Below are positions 45,212 through 57,404 of a stretch of 64,000 bases of DNA, in pieces. The stretch is taken from NCBI GenBank assembly GCA_963931865.1, contig OZ007508.1:1831961-1895960 (forward strand), in the 5' to 3' direction. The notes below the pieces were generated by a model. It had not been told where the DNA came from, made no database searches, and saw nothing but the letters and a program-made list of their open reading frames with translations. The translations under genes were made by a program, and so were the position numbers. The DNA is from Axinella damicornis (lineage: Eukaryota > Porifera > Demospongiae > Axinellida > Axinellidae). How positions within the stretch are numbered: the first letter of the stretch is position 1; each line of letters begins with the position of its first letter.

Positions 45212-48200
45212 TCAGTTCATAAGAGCACTAACGGCTGCGTACACAAAGGCAGCACTGGCACTGATATTCACAGTGTAAAACAGTCCGGTAAGTGCTGTTT
45301 CAGATGTCCTTCTGGATGCGGATTCGGCTGCTAGTCTCTTGACGGGGGCACTTTTCACAGGCCTCCTTCTTCCTCTCCCTTTCCCGTTGTGATTTCCTGG
45401 AAGGCTTCTAGAACGGCTGCGATCGAGGGGTAGCAGATGCTTGGATGGCTGATACCCCTTCTCTTTCATCGAGCTGCTCTTCCTTTCAGTCCTTTGGAAG
45501 TGGGTCGTTTCCAAGGCAGCCACACCATTGAGGGCAACATCATTAGAGGAGGATGATGATGTCATCATAAGGTGGTCAGGAGAGGAAGCTGTGTGTATGT
45601 TTTCATCAAACAAGCTGTCTTCGTCATGTGTTTCAAGAGAGAGTTGCTCAGAGGAGGAGACAATCCCACTGTCCAGTAGTTCGCTCCCATCCTGCGAGCA
45701 GGATGGCATGTCTCCTGGGGTACTGGACAGCAGTAGGAAGGGAGGGCTGCTCGAATGTGTGTGCTCAAAAGTACAGGAGGAAGGGGAATCTGATTCGAAC
45801 GTCAGCATCGACCCTTGCAGATCTGCACTCTGGTTTTCCGATGACACTTTGACTGATTCCTCCTGCTGCAGATCGTGTGTGACTACCTCCTGCTCAGATC
45901 CGACCTCCCTCATTGTGTTGCCCTCCTCATCGACAAATATTCCGCTCTCCGAGAGGCTCCAGAGTCGATGCCTCCTTGTCCCCAGGGCGGGGCTGCTTAG
46001 TGGCGCCATGGGACATGTGTGGATGGCCGAGGCACCGGTATGCATGTTGTTGTCCGCTCCCTCCATTTTCTCAGCGGCTTCAAGCCAAGCTGCCTGTGAT
46101 ATGTATGTTGCATAAGACAACAGAAAACACTTGGTTCAAGTCTTCTGCTCAACCGCAATGTTTGTTATGCAGGCGAGGCATAGTGACTCCACTCAGTTAT
46201 GATAGCTCAGAAACTATAGATTAGGTTTACTGTTTGCAGTTGCTAATGTTGACACAATATGTGTTTATAGATGGTGATGTTGCTGACTGTGCGATAAGTA
46301 TCGTTCAGGGTTGAGTAGTGTAATCAGGCGAGCCTAAGGGCGGTTGGCATCCACACTTAAGAGTTGGTGTACTGCTGCATTGTCCACTAAGTGCTAGCTA
46401 ATGCGTAGCTCTTGTGCAAGCAATTGTGTCTATAAGATCCACCCACAGACAAATGTACCGTAAGCAGTCATGCCAAGCAGATTATTATCGATTCGTGCCT
46501 TTTGGGGGAAGCATATGTGATCTCAAAGCGTATACTGCTTTGGCAGTAACCGGCAGTTGTAAACCATACACATAATATAAATTGCGTATGTATTAGAACT
46601 GCCAAAAGGGAGTGTTTATAGTGATTCTGTAAACATGCCGAGTAATGTTGGTGACAATCTTTTAACCGAACACCTACACGGACTTATAGCTATAATAGCT
46701 CCACTGAACAAGATAAGTGTAGGTGTCACTGTTTACACGGCTCACCCACCTGCGCCAATAGGGCAAGAGCTTTTGATTGAGGAAAAGTGGGCGGATGTGC
46801 ATTACCGTTTATGGAGTTTGATACTTCCTGCTTATCAAAAGTGCTGACATTGGATCCGAACATCAAAGACTATGAGAACCCTTGTATGATAACTATTTCC
46901 ATGGCAACATTAAGTTACAAATCAGTAGTGATGTGTTTGTGGTGCTACCCCTACAATGGCTCCACTGCACATCACACATTGTTTCCATGGCCGCTAGAAA
47001 TCGGTTGCCAAAAGGGAATCAGCTTTTAGATACGTGCAAGGCCATTCAAATTAAAGGTTGACTCCCTACATGTGTGTGTACTGCACACTCAACTATTGCA
47101 GAAAATACACACACAGACATTCAAACATAAATAATGCTGTAGACTGATCTACTCTGGTACTGCATTGGTGACCGTATGCTTGGTATATGATCCACTACCC
47201 ATGCTCCCAATGCCAGCTAGTGGTCATATTACAAACTGGAAGTTGTAGGTGACCTCTAAACTTTATCTTGTAGTGTCTGCCGGAAGTATAACATTATCAA
47301 TGTGGAAACAGTATAGAGCAAACTGACCTACCCGTCTGCCATGCTCCCAGATCCATGGTGCGACGGCGTTCATCATGACATCCCATAGCTTCTGGAAGAG
47401 GGTCCATCTCTTGTCCTCCTGGGGGAGCTTGTTGACATCCTGTCCAAACTCTGCCGTCAGGAGCTCGAGCAGGTAGTATCCTATCTGGAAGATCTCACTC
47501 ACTTTCTGCCATGAGAGGCACCCCCGTAGAGTCGCAAGTACTGATGCAAACCCTGTGTTTGCAGGGTTCTGACCGAGGATGATTGACGTGAGTCTCCTCT
47601 CGAGCTGGTGTTCGTCAAATTGCCTTGCATATCGGTCTCCAATCGATCGAATTCGATCCGCTATCAGTTTTGAGTAAAAGTCCCTGTCCCTTTGGGTGTC
47701 AGTACTGCAGCCGTTGACCATTAAAGGTGGCACTCCACTCTATATGAATAGAGCATAGTAACTATAGCAACCAGTACCTTCTGAGACACCTACCAAACAT
47801 ATTTTTGCATAGAAATTCATTATCAAGTCATGGTATAACATTAGCCTAAAAACATTGCTGCTCTGCTGGCTGTCAACAGAAGTCATATGATGCTGTGAAT
47901 CTGCTAATTGATTAACAGATTTTTATACACAGTGTCTGCATTTTGTATATTCCACGACACTCTTTATTTTCAAAACTGTTGGCCTAAAGCACATGGCACC
48001 AGCCCTTGTCAACAATACTCACCCGATGCAGTATGCAGTACGGACACACAGTAGCTACTAGCCATGCAGCAGCTGCATGCATGTACATCAATTAATATAT
48101 ACCTGTGCTGCGCAAAGGTGTCTTTGCGATTGGGGTGTCCCCACTTGCACTTCCATATGCGATGGCGGCAGAATTGGCGAAGAGGCGCTTCTCAACCGCT

Positions 48201-48762
48201 GAAAATTTTGATTCCCCACCAGGCAAGGCATCTGTAGCTCGCAGGCAGCAGCAGGTGAGAAGAGAGGAGGGTCTGGTGCCGGCGTAGTCTTACCGGAACT
48301 GTCACTGGACGGCATTCTCCTGTGTTGTGGCTCCAAATTCAGAGTGCATGGTCGCTTACTGGAAGAGGAGGCTTGCAAGAGCTCTCCATTTTCGCACTTT
48401 GCATCGCGGATGGAATTGTCGGTGCTGCTACCACTGCCACGGCTGCTTGGCTCGCTTCGCAATCTTCGGTATCTGCACGTCGTCGGGCGTGTCGAAACTT
48501 GGGGGTCGTGTTCTGATTCAGGCATCGTGGTTCTTGCAGGAGCATTGGTACTGGTCGATTGCCTTCTTACACTGTGTACATATTCAAAAAATATAGAGAT
48601 AATGTGGTGCTCCTGCGTCGATTTAAGTAAACGTAGGTCTTCTAACGATTTGTGTCGCCTCAGTTTCGCCTTGGGTTTACATGAGGTAGTCACTGTGCTT
48701 CCTGTAGATATGCACTTTTCCGGTCGGTGCTCCGAACTTTTGCCCTCCATGATCAGCATCAA
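45212..48762 (-). CDS. Bcl-2 family protein with long disordered flanks
   Basis: Three exons, all phase 0: 48762-48103, 47739-47332 and 46093-45212, about 649 aa. Exon 2 carries the Bcl-2 core: a BH3-like helix LIADRIRSIGDRYARQF (I-x-x-I-G-D, residues about 245-261), a BH1-like segment LSWQKVSEIFQIGYYLL (about 295-311) and a BH2 segment spanning the exon 2/3 junction, APWIWEHGRR joined to AAWLEAAEK. The N-terminal 220 residues are Ser/Arg-rich and disordered. After BH2 come about 260 Ser-rich residues, then a C-terminal hydrophobic tail (FYTVNISASAAFVYAAVSAL) that could anchor to mitochondria. The long spacer between BH2 and tail resembles vertebrate BCL2L13 (Bcl-rambo), but the BH1 NWGR motif is not kept. 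Pro- or anti-apoptotic role cannot be told. The start could also be ATG at 48759 or 48750. Confidence 0.75.
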
Positions 48763-49107
48763 ACGAATGACTTATCAGCATCGACACTCAATACCTGTGG
48801 AACATACCTAAACGCGCGCACTCTAAACAATTGCAATTCGCGATCTGTGCATAGTCCTTCCTTTTATAGCTGTGCAGAAACTATCTTAAAAAACTGTACA
48901 CCGATTATGTCGCAACACGTATTTACACGCCAACTTGCGCAACGTTAGCAAAAGGGAGATTCCATTGTGACGTCAGAGCGAAGACGCGGGCGTGGCTCGC
49001 GCGCTTTAGTGCATTGTCACGCGTATCTGCATAATTTATAAAGGTCGTGTTTTAGCCTGTTTTCAAAAAACGATATCGATAGTTCCTCATTTAAGAGCGA
49101 AAACATT
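48763..49107. promoter_or_regulatory. Bidirectional promoter with two TATA boxes and a CRE
   Basis: Minus strand: TATAAAAG (48861-48868) about 100 bp before the Bcl-2-like ATG. Plus strand: TTTATAAA (49035-49042) about 65 bp before ATG 49108. Between them is a full palindromic CRE/ATF site TGACGTCA (48968-48975). Element spacing fits divergent transcription; co-regulation is inferred. Confidence 0.6.
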
Positions 49108-49665
49108 ATGCAGTTTAGCGACCCGAACGAGGAAGAGCGATTAGTATTTCATCGAAACTGCGAAGACTTTATCCTTACATTCGTTATGAGAGGAGATCGA
49201 AGCTCACTAGTTAACGTAATGGCGAAAGGGCTAGTCGTGAGTAAGGAGGGCGGTAGGGAGAGAAAGGAGGTGATGGAAAGCAGCGTGGATGTCACCAGTA
49301 AGCAGCAAGATGAATTGGTTCGAGCTGTGGAGCAAGTACAGGTGGACAGAGGGTGCGTACCGAACGGCATTGTCCCCTCTACCTTACCGCATGCACTACG
49401 CTCAGACCCGACACGGGTTGAGCAGGATGACATCTCAAAGCTCTACGACGTACCAGGCGGTGTGCGCTGTGTAAGAGATGGAAGCCTGACACAGGCAGAG
49501 TTGATTGCACTTCATCTGCGAAGTTACCAAAACATTCTGGAATACGAACTCAGCGATGTGCAGCAGCTGCGAAGACGGTTTCTGAGATATTTCGCCAGCA
49601 TCTTCGTTGAGCTTGTGGACCTATGCTACCCCGACAGAGGGAACTCGACGATAGTAAGCCGTTAA
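49108..49665 (+). CDS. Unrecognised intronless protein, 185 aa
   Basis: I recognise no family. The product is soluble, lacks a signal peptide or membrane segment, and is rich in Arg, Glu and Val. It begins MQFSDPNEEERLVFHRNCED, has a predicted amphipathic N-terminal helix region (FILTFVMRGDRSSLVNVMAK), a variable middle (about 50-115) and a helical C-terminal part (LTQAELIALHLRSYQNILEY, LSDVQQLRRRFLRYFASIF). Support for being real: a well-placed TATA box, no competing frame of equal length, and a shared promoter with the Bcl-2-like gene. The two-helical-block layout could be a small adaptor or death-fold-like protein, but that is a guess. Confidence 0.6.
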   Translation: MQFSDPNEEERLVFHRNCEDFILTFVMRGDRSSLVNVMAKGLVVSKEGGRERKEVMESSVDVTSKQQDELVRAVEQVQVDRGCVPNGIVPSTLPHALRSDPTRVEQDDISKLYDVPGGVRCVRDGSLTQAELIALHLRSYQNILEYELSDVQQLRRRFLRYFASIFVELVDLCYPDRGNSTIVSR

Positions 49666-50774
49666 AAGTTATAACCATCAGTGTAGCAATGTATGGCTTC
49701 TTCACTGAGGTGTTTAATTAAGGGAGAGCTTCACAATCTTGGTTATTAAAAACAATTGACCTTTGGTAACCATGATAGTGAACCTCTTCAGGGTGTTTAT
49801 TAACTCCACATTTTTTTTAACAGCGTTTGGATTCCTAAACTGGTTAGTGTTGACTGTGGTGACCATGCAGCAACTGTGATCTCATTTCAGGAAGACCTTC
49901 TGATAAAGGATTTCCAGGAGTCTCAGCATCAACAGTTTCAGCAGAAACAACAGGATTCTTAACACCTGCACCATAACACTGTGACAGTGTACTACTCTCT
50001 TTGTCATTGGTATAGCTGGTGTCAGTTATTGTCTCATTTCCGTAATGTACATTGCCGTGCTGTGCATAGCACTCGTGTTTCGTCATTAAATTTTGTGTAT
50101 TCTGTCAAACCGATCATGCATGTATGACATCGTTGATCATCTCCTGGTACATGTACACATTATCAGTCAACATCAAACTTGATTATCTCCTGGATCATTG
50201 TGCATTCAAATACTCTTCATCTCAGAATGTATACGTTACACTAGCCTCGTTCCCATGCGCTCTTGGTAATTACCAAGAGCGCCTGGGAACGAGGCTAACG
50301 TTACACATGCTTGAATTGGTATACAATTGCAATGGAACGACTCTGATATGTATGACATTCTTGAGACCAGACCAGCACGGAGATTAAATGTAATTATTGG
50401 GAGTTGCAGTCAGTGTCCTAATTAATTCAGGGGTATCCTCCAGCTCTACATATCATTACACAAACGACCAAGGCTAGCTATATCCAGTTTGATTGATAAA
50501 ATTTCAGTAAATTAATTAAGGAGAAGACAGCATCACATTACGAATTGCATTGCCTTAAAAATTAATAGTTACAATGGCCATGTAGAAAGAAAGAAGATGC
50601 ATGGTTAGCTAAAATAGTGATGTTTGTGCCAACATAAAAGAAATGTTCATTATAAAAACGATGGTACAATGGTCAATGCAAGAATGTTGAAGTTTGATTC
50701 CAGAATATTGTAGAACTGTCGTGATTAATACTGTAACTTCAGAAGATTGAAATGGCCATTGTAAACATCCATAC
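49666..50774. other. Convergent 3' interval between the orphan gene and the EXT2 last exon
   Basis: No gene recognised. Contains a clean foldback repeat at 50242-50299. Confidence 0.5.
50242..50299. repeat. Clean foldback repeat
   Basis: AGCCTCGTTCCCA and GCGCTCTTGGTAATTACCAA, then the inverted partner GCGCCTGGGAACGAGGCT. Best-preserved member of the family in the window. Confidence 0.8.
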
Positions 50775-50996
50775 TCACAAGTCCCCCATATTTGGGTAGG
50801 ATTTGAATTGGTCTTCGATGGGGTCCTTATAAAGCACGGGGTCCAACCTGTACTTAACTGATCTCAGCGGCATGCCTCCAAAGAACTGCTCAAAGATGTT
50901 GATGCACTTGTCCCTCTCTTGGTAGTGCTGCGGGTCCCTCCAGAGAGACTCTTCCGACTTACAAGAGGAACACTTGAACTTCTTGCGTGGGGACAC
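50775..50996 (-). CDS. EXT2: EXT2 C-terminal exon (partial gene)
   Basis: Encodes 73 aa matching the end of exostosin-2 GT64: VSPRKKFKCSSCKSEESL, ERDKCINIFEQFFGGMPLRS, then LDPVLYKDPIEDQFKSYPN and MGDL before the stop. Conserved cysteines and the PVLYKD motif are present. The acceptor ATGCAG lies just upstream on the minus strand. No preceding EXT2 exon was found in the 13 kb up to the window end, although the introns of the 5' part are under 700 bp. The 5' exons at 16674-19122 are on the plus strand, so these pieces cannot form one gene in the given order. Confidence 0.85.
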   Translation of the reverse strand: MSPRKKFKCSSCKSEESLWRDPQHYQERDKCINIFEQFFGGMPLRSVKYRLDPVLYKDPIEDQFKSYPNMGDL

Positions 50997-51147
50997 CTGC
51001 ATGGGTAATGAGCATAATCTTCTTAGTCATAATACTCGATGTTGGGATTATAAGACCTCCAAGGGCAAACTATGACCATGATATTAACTCTTTAGCAACC
51101 AATGCTGGTGTTTGTTGTTGTGAGTTCATTATACAAACGCTTTTCTG

Positions 51148-51280
51148 GCTAGCCTCATTCCCAGGCCTTCTACGCCTCCAGTTTTTGGTCGCTTGAATTT
51201 CATGATGGTCATGGTGCAGATCACATGGTAAGAATCCCCAGTCTTTCTCCATCCATTTTGGGAATGAGCTCGAGGCTACT
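51148..51280. repeat. Foldback-family copy with longer spacer
   Basis: Starts CTAGCCTCATTCCCAGGC and ends GGGAATGAGCTCGAGGCTA about 130 bp later. Confidence 0.55.
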
Positions 51281-51354
51281 TTTCTACTTTCTTGAGTTAG
51301 TTTTGCTACACTAAAAGAGACAGACTCTGAAATTTAATTCCCAGAAATTCAATC

Positions 51355-51850
51355 ACTGCAGCTCATGTGATGTGAGCATGAAGTGGCAGAGTGTAAGCTA
51401 TACTCCATGCTGTCATAGCAACCCATTGTTCTGATGCTGGGATGTGGTCGAGGCCCTGGGGATTCCCAAGAATGTGGAGCGTCATGATAATCTAGTGCCT
51501 CATTAGTAACGCACAAGTTCACTAACTGCCCATCATATGGTGATATCAGAGAAGGGTAACAGCCCATATAACGATTACATTGCCGGCTAGGCTACGCCCA
51601 ACTATTCAGCACTTGCTTCAAACAGCTGGTCAACGAGCATAAGATGCATATTAACGAGTAAACTGAATTCTAAAAGTGCATGTACAAACCCGTACTACAC
51701 TGGAATTTTCGATATCTAAACTCTGTAACCTGTAACAATAATCACATTCCACATTCTTGGAAACCCCCAGGGCCTTGACCACAGCAGATGGCTTGATATT
51801 ACTCATGGTTTGTCACATCATGCTCCCACATCACATGACTGAAGATATCC
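51355..51850. repeat. Large imperfect inverted repeat
   Basis: Left-arm blocks CTCATGTGATGTGAGCATGA and GAGGCCCTGGGGATTCCCAA recur inverted near 51820-51840 and 51750-51775. Arms about 130 bp, moderately diverged; likely an old foldback transposon. Confidence 0.5.
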
Positions 51851-53689
51851 ACCCATTACATGTATGTGTTGTTTTCAGAACAGGATATAATTATTACCTG
51901 TATTGCAATATTCATAGACAACATATGATGCTGTAACAGTGTATTTACATAAGTATCATAATTATATTGCACAATTTCCTGTTATTGGATATACACATTC
52001 AGCATGGCTAATTCCTCAACACGGTTTCTACCGACATGAAAGATATCAGCGCATTACTCCTTGGAAATGTGCTACATCAGGAGCCCACATCCATCAGGAC
52101 TTTGCATGGGTATGTCATTGAACAGATGCTAACCAGTAGCTTTAAAGTCAAACGTCAGCTTGAATTTAAGCATTCAACAACGAGCTGTCTCACTCCCAGA
52201 CCCGACCAGTGCTTATCCAGAACATGCATTATATTATACTGTAGAGAACGAAGATGTGGGACGGAATAGTAACCTCATTCCCAGACCGTGTCTGCTCTGG
52301 AAATGAGCGGAGATAGTCACCAGTGTGGCAGGTGCATCAAAGGCCCTAGGGGACAATCAGAATGTGCTGATGTTCCCTCAGTCTGCATTCCTCTACCAAT
52401 CAGATTGAACCAAACGTAAACATACGTCTGGGCAGCATTGTCTTGGCTTATAGTAAGGAGGAGCTCTTCCCCACTTGAAGGCTTAGAAGGCTAGTGGATG
52501 GAAAACAACCTTTGCTGCTACACAGGTAGGTAAGAGTCCCTCTATTTACCATGTCAAGACATTTTCCCTGATTTGTTGATATAGCTGACAAAATAAACTG
52601 TCAGTTCGTTTCCCATAACCAACCTACTCCATGCTCCTTATAGGAGGCAAGCAAGCAGAAGGAAGCTACTGCATGTGACTTCACCATTTGACCATTGCCA
52701 CTACTATACAGTGTAGCTTTTGCCATTTCAGAGAACTCCTTAGGTCAAAGGTCACACTCTAACTCCTGCACTGCAAAATGGCATTGGTCAAAGTTTCATA
52801 ATTCCAAACTAAGCACACCTGAGGGTGCTAGCACCCTGATTTTCACAGTGTTGTTATTCTTTGTAAATGTAAAGACAATGTCCAAATTTGGGGCTGAAAA
52901 CATGTTCCATGCCGAGTCATGCAAGGTCAAATTTTGTACTATTCCTGGGATATCATCCACAAGAGATGTTCATGGTTCAACTAATCGAGAGATGGAATTG
53001 CATAATTATCTGCTATGTTCTAGTTTTGAAAACCAAAACATCCACAGCAGTGATATAATCAAATTATACCTTCCTTTGTCTATGACCATATTTGGTTGGA
53101 TTTGGCAGGTCTAAGAGCAGTGATGTCAATGTATGTCAATCTTGCAACTTATGCTCTAGGGAAATCTCAAGAGCCTGCACAATCTGCTGTGCTTGGCCAA
53201 AGCAAGCTAAGCTCTGGTGATATATGCAGTGGGGAGCTTTACCTGTGCAGAGCCTCCGTCAAACTACGTAGCTGTAATATTGACCGCATGTCTATGAATG
53301 AGCTTACAACAGTACTAATTGCCACAGTTACTGAACCCCATACCATGAATAATGAAGTGTACGACACCTAAGCTTAAATATCACAAACATTCGAAGTCAT
53401 AAAACTGATTTTTCATTAATGAGGGGAGTGGTTATTTTCTCACATAATCTCTTATAACAGAAATTCACCAGTCACCACAATTACACCCTTCTCAATCAAT
53501 GGGAAAAAGCCAAAAATGCCAACTCTTGTCAACTCACACATGTACACTCAAGTGCTTTAAAATTAAATTAACAAACATAAACAAAACGTTAGTGTTGGAG
53601 TAACCCAGTGAACTGGTATCCGGCCACCTGGACATAGTTGTGGCTAGCCATCACACAATACACTTCTTGAAGTTCTATCTCCTAACAGG

Positions 53690-53875
53690 GCATGACCCAA
53701 GGTAATTGGTGTACGGGTACACACTGCTAGAGACTCAAGTATTACAAGTACTGATTTCCTTAGCAACATAACAACCCAGGGGCATGATCAAAGGTAATTG
53801 GTATACCGGTACACATTGCTAGAGACTCAAGTATTACAAGTACTGATTTCCTTAGCAACATAACCTTAGATCAAA
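53690..53875. repeat. Tandem duplication of about 90 bp, two copies
   Basis: GGGCATGA(C/T)C...AAGGTAATTGGT, then GCTAGAGACTCAAGTATTAC and ACTGATTTCCTTAGCAACAT occur twice in a row with few differences. Confidence 0.85.
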
Positions 53876-56800
53876 TTCCTATAGAGCCCATATTGCATAC
53901 CGTCATTGTCTGGTTGCCATGTGTGGAGAAAATCCACTGCAATCAGGAACAGTAACCATAATAGTGGCAACCATACTTATGGTAGTGCAACTCACTGGTA
54001 GGGCAAACTCCACATTCGGAATGATGCATCAGATCTTAGTGGATACCCCAGCAGACTCTGATTGCATCCACCAGCTCGTGGATACCCCAGCAGACTCCAC
54101 CAGCTCATACTGACAGCTACCCTCATTCCCAGGCTGCTTGTAGGCAGCTAACTTAGGGCTCGCCTCAATTAATGCACACGTTACATGACAAACTATGGTG
54201 GGAGGATAGCAGCTTCCTGCAGCAACAATTCTCAGGTGATTACTCTCAGGAAGGGCCACCACGTCAACCAGAGTTATGTAGTAACGTTGTAACCTACTCA
54301 TTTTCATACTATAAATACGATTATTGGTACTCATACAAAGTGTCCTCTCCCATGGGGATTGGCAAGGGGGTACCGGAAGACCAGCTCCCAAGCAATAGCA
54401 TTTGGTCGTATGTAGAATGTACATGTACATACCGGGGTATGTGCTAACGTGAGGGAAATATGGAGAGGATTTCCTAGTAAATTTCACTGAAGCTGCTTTC
54501 TATTACATGGGCTATACAACAGTACATACGACAGCATCTTCAGTCCCAACTGGGGGGGTATATAAAACTGACATTTATTAATAGTAGTGTTGTGCTAAAA
54601 TTAGCAACAGACAAATCCTTGACAAGAGGAAATGCTGTCCTACAATGACATTCAAAGGTGCAATGTTCTGATACAGGGGAAGAGGGGGAATCCCAGGTGA
54701 CTGCATAGCAAAGTGGTTAAAGAATTTGGTTGTGGTATGAGGGATCACAGGATATGGCTGGGAAATCCACAAAGAATAAAATATTGAGCTCGCCAAGAGT
54801 GCAGCTGCTGCTTGTAAGTTATGGTATCCATGGTAACATACTATGTTTCCTACTGATACTATTCATAGGCACATGTGGATTTGCAGACATTACACTTCTA
54901 TCTATAGACAGGTAGTGTACAAGACAAAAATTGCTTGCCAAGCTAGAGCCATTGGCATCATTACACATCACAGTTTAGAATTTAAATTTACACAAAACTC
55001 ATTCGGTGTTTACAGTACACATGCAAAGTGCAGACTGATCTGTCCAACATGGTGCCTATACTGATGACAGCACATGTACCCGAAATAGCCTACAACTACT
55101 GTGTGCTGTCTGGGCCATTGTGTTTTGTATACATAGGATGGGGATGGCTCATGAGTCGAGTCATTGTAGTAAACACAAGTTTTAAAACTGGGGCTAAAAG
55201 CACTTGCATTTTATAGGCAGTGTCATTATTTCATTACTGAACATCCTGAACATTTACGTTGGCAGTGTCATTATTCCATTAGTGACATCCCTGAAGATCA
55301 CTCAGATACCTGCCAACTTGGCAGCTGGCAGAGTATGTGAACGCAGAGGAGGAAGCCAGGAAGAACCAGGTAAGACCACAAGGAAGAACAACAGAAAGGA
55401 AAGCAAAATATGAAATCTGCAAAGGTGGCCCTGGATAAGCAATTTCTATTTCCCATGCCTCAATGGAGAAGGCAGCAAGGACAGACTCTGTTCATCATCA
55501 TCTGCAGAAGTGCCCATTGTACGCATTAATAAGATCTTGGTAGAATGGAGAGAATTTCACATTGCTTGATTACAATTTGCATCCAAAACCAGAGATACAG
55601 TAATGTTATTAATTTACGGAGGTATTAAATTACGTGATTTTAATTTATGCGGTTTTTAATTAATATGCAATCTTTGTCATATGAACAGTATCATAGCAAT
55701 TCTCTCTTGAGTTTTTTAGCAGACACTGTTAAACAACTGAAGCGTCATCCTGAACACATGGGCTCAACATGGGCCGAGTTAGCCTCGTTCAGTGGTGGAG
55801 TAACAAAACGTTTGTTCATTGCGTAGGTAAACAAGCGTGAACTTAAATTGTGTGACCTGGTAGTGACTCACATCTAAAATGCCACGCATACATTTACAGC
55901 ACTATGGTAAACATCTTACACCAGCTGGACAGCACCCCATCCAGTAAGAACGCACCTACCAGCAGTGCACCAGATTGGTTAGCCCCACGGGACATAGTTG
56001 TGGCTAACCATTGCACAATGCGCTTATTGGAGTTCTATCGCCCAACAGAGTATGATCAATTGCCACCCATGACGAACATTCCGGTATCCATAACAACATA
56101 CACCTCATATCCACTTCCTTCAGATATTTAGAGCACACCATCATCTGGAGAAAATCTGCTGACAAAACTAACCATGTCACTGATTACATACCAGGCCATT
56201 GTGCATGCAATACCCCAAGTAAAATTAATACCTCGCACCACAGGAGGTTGGCCACCACTTACGTCACAAGACTTTCTGTCATGTGATGAGTGGACGGTTA
56301 TTAAAGTTATTGCAAATAGCCCTACGAACAGAAAACCGCTTCTGGGGCTGCTATGGAGTGTTCCCAGTTGGCAATCATTGAACGCGCTTCGCAAATCAAT
56401 GAGACAACACTAAACCTCCACTCGAGTCTCGCAGGCCAGATGTTTGCAGTGCACGTGGGGACCGTCTGGCCCGGGAGACTACTTCCACTCGTTTCTACTA
56501 TACCGCAGCTGAATCTTGAAGGGCTCGGCCTTTCATAATGACAACAGATACCTACGCTTCCCTGTGAGTCAATATTCCAGGTGATTGCTCGGGGCTCGAC
56601 GGTGGAAACTGTCGAAACATTGTCTATGGGAGTACTCTACTAAAGTTCCGTTACATAATCTGAATTACACGTGATTAGCAAAGGCCAACCTTGGCCGTCT
56701 TCCTCTGACCTCACACACACTGGACAGCAATTCATCCATTGCTCTTGGAGTATGTACTCGACTGTTATCACCTAACCGGTATGATCCACCCATTCAAGTG

Positions 56801-57404
56801 TTACACTCAGCTCAAGGAAAGTACTGGAAACCACAGCTTCCAACAGTACACCAGACTGTTTGGACTGGTTGGGTCTACTGTGTAGCTACGTATATGGACT
56901 GTTTGGGCTGGTTGGGTCTAGTTGTGGCTATATAAATAGCACACTTGAGGAAAGTGCTGGTATCCATGGTAACATACATCTTAGATCCAGTTTCCTACTG
57001 GTATAGAACCCATACTGCACACTACACTCTGTCAGGTTTCTAAATTTGGAGAACCCACTCACATATTATAATTATCTAAGTGGTCAAACATTTATTTGTT
57101 ATGGGGAACAACTTTTCCCAGGAGCGTACTTACTACACTGAGAGTGCGTGCAACATTAACCCTCATACACGTATGTACCAACATGTCTGGCAGAATGGAC
57201 GGCAGTACTGGCAGTACTGGCTGTACTAGTATGACCAAGCAATCAGCAAATGTGTGTAAACTTAACCTACGAAGCCACTGAAGGTACAAAACATGCAGAG
57301 AATGAATGTAACTGCAAGAAGACCCTGACGATTGTGATACCCTTACCTGGAGGGTGATTTCACTCACTGGTGTCCGGTAGTAAGTGAATGCAAGGAAGTC
57401 AAGT

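Noticed and set aside
45528..46115. 195-codon plus-strand ORF opposite Bcl-2-like exon 3
   Set aside because: Serine/cysteine-rich antisense shadow of the real exon, with no splice or promoter support.
46635..46847. 70-codon ORF in intron 2 of the Bcl-2-like gene
   Set aside because: No similarity recognised and no splice support; treated as intronic chance ORF.
52695..53114. 139-codon plus-strand ORF
   Set aside because: No recognised motif, no coding-like composition and no splice or promoter support; probably chance within repeat-derived DNA.
55028..55413. Possible membrane-protein exons (hydrophobic frames, donor-like CCAG-GTAAGAC)
   Set aside because: Overlaps a 45-bp tandem duplication, no homology recognised and no matching acceptor exon found.
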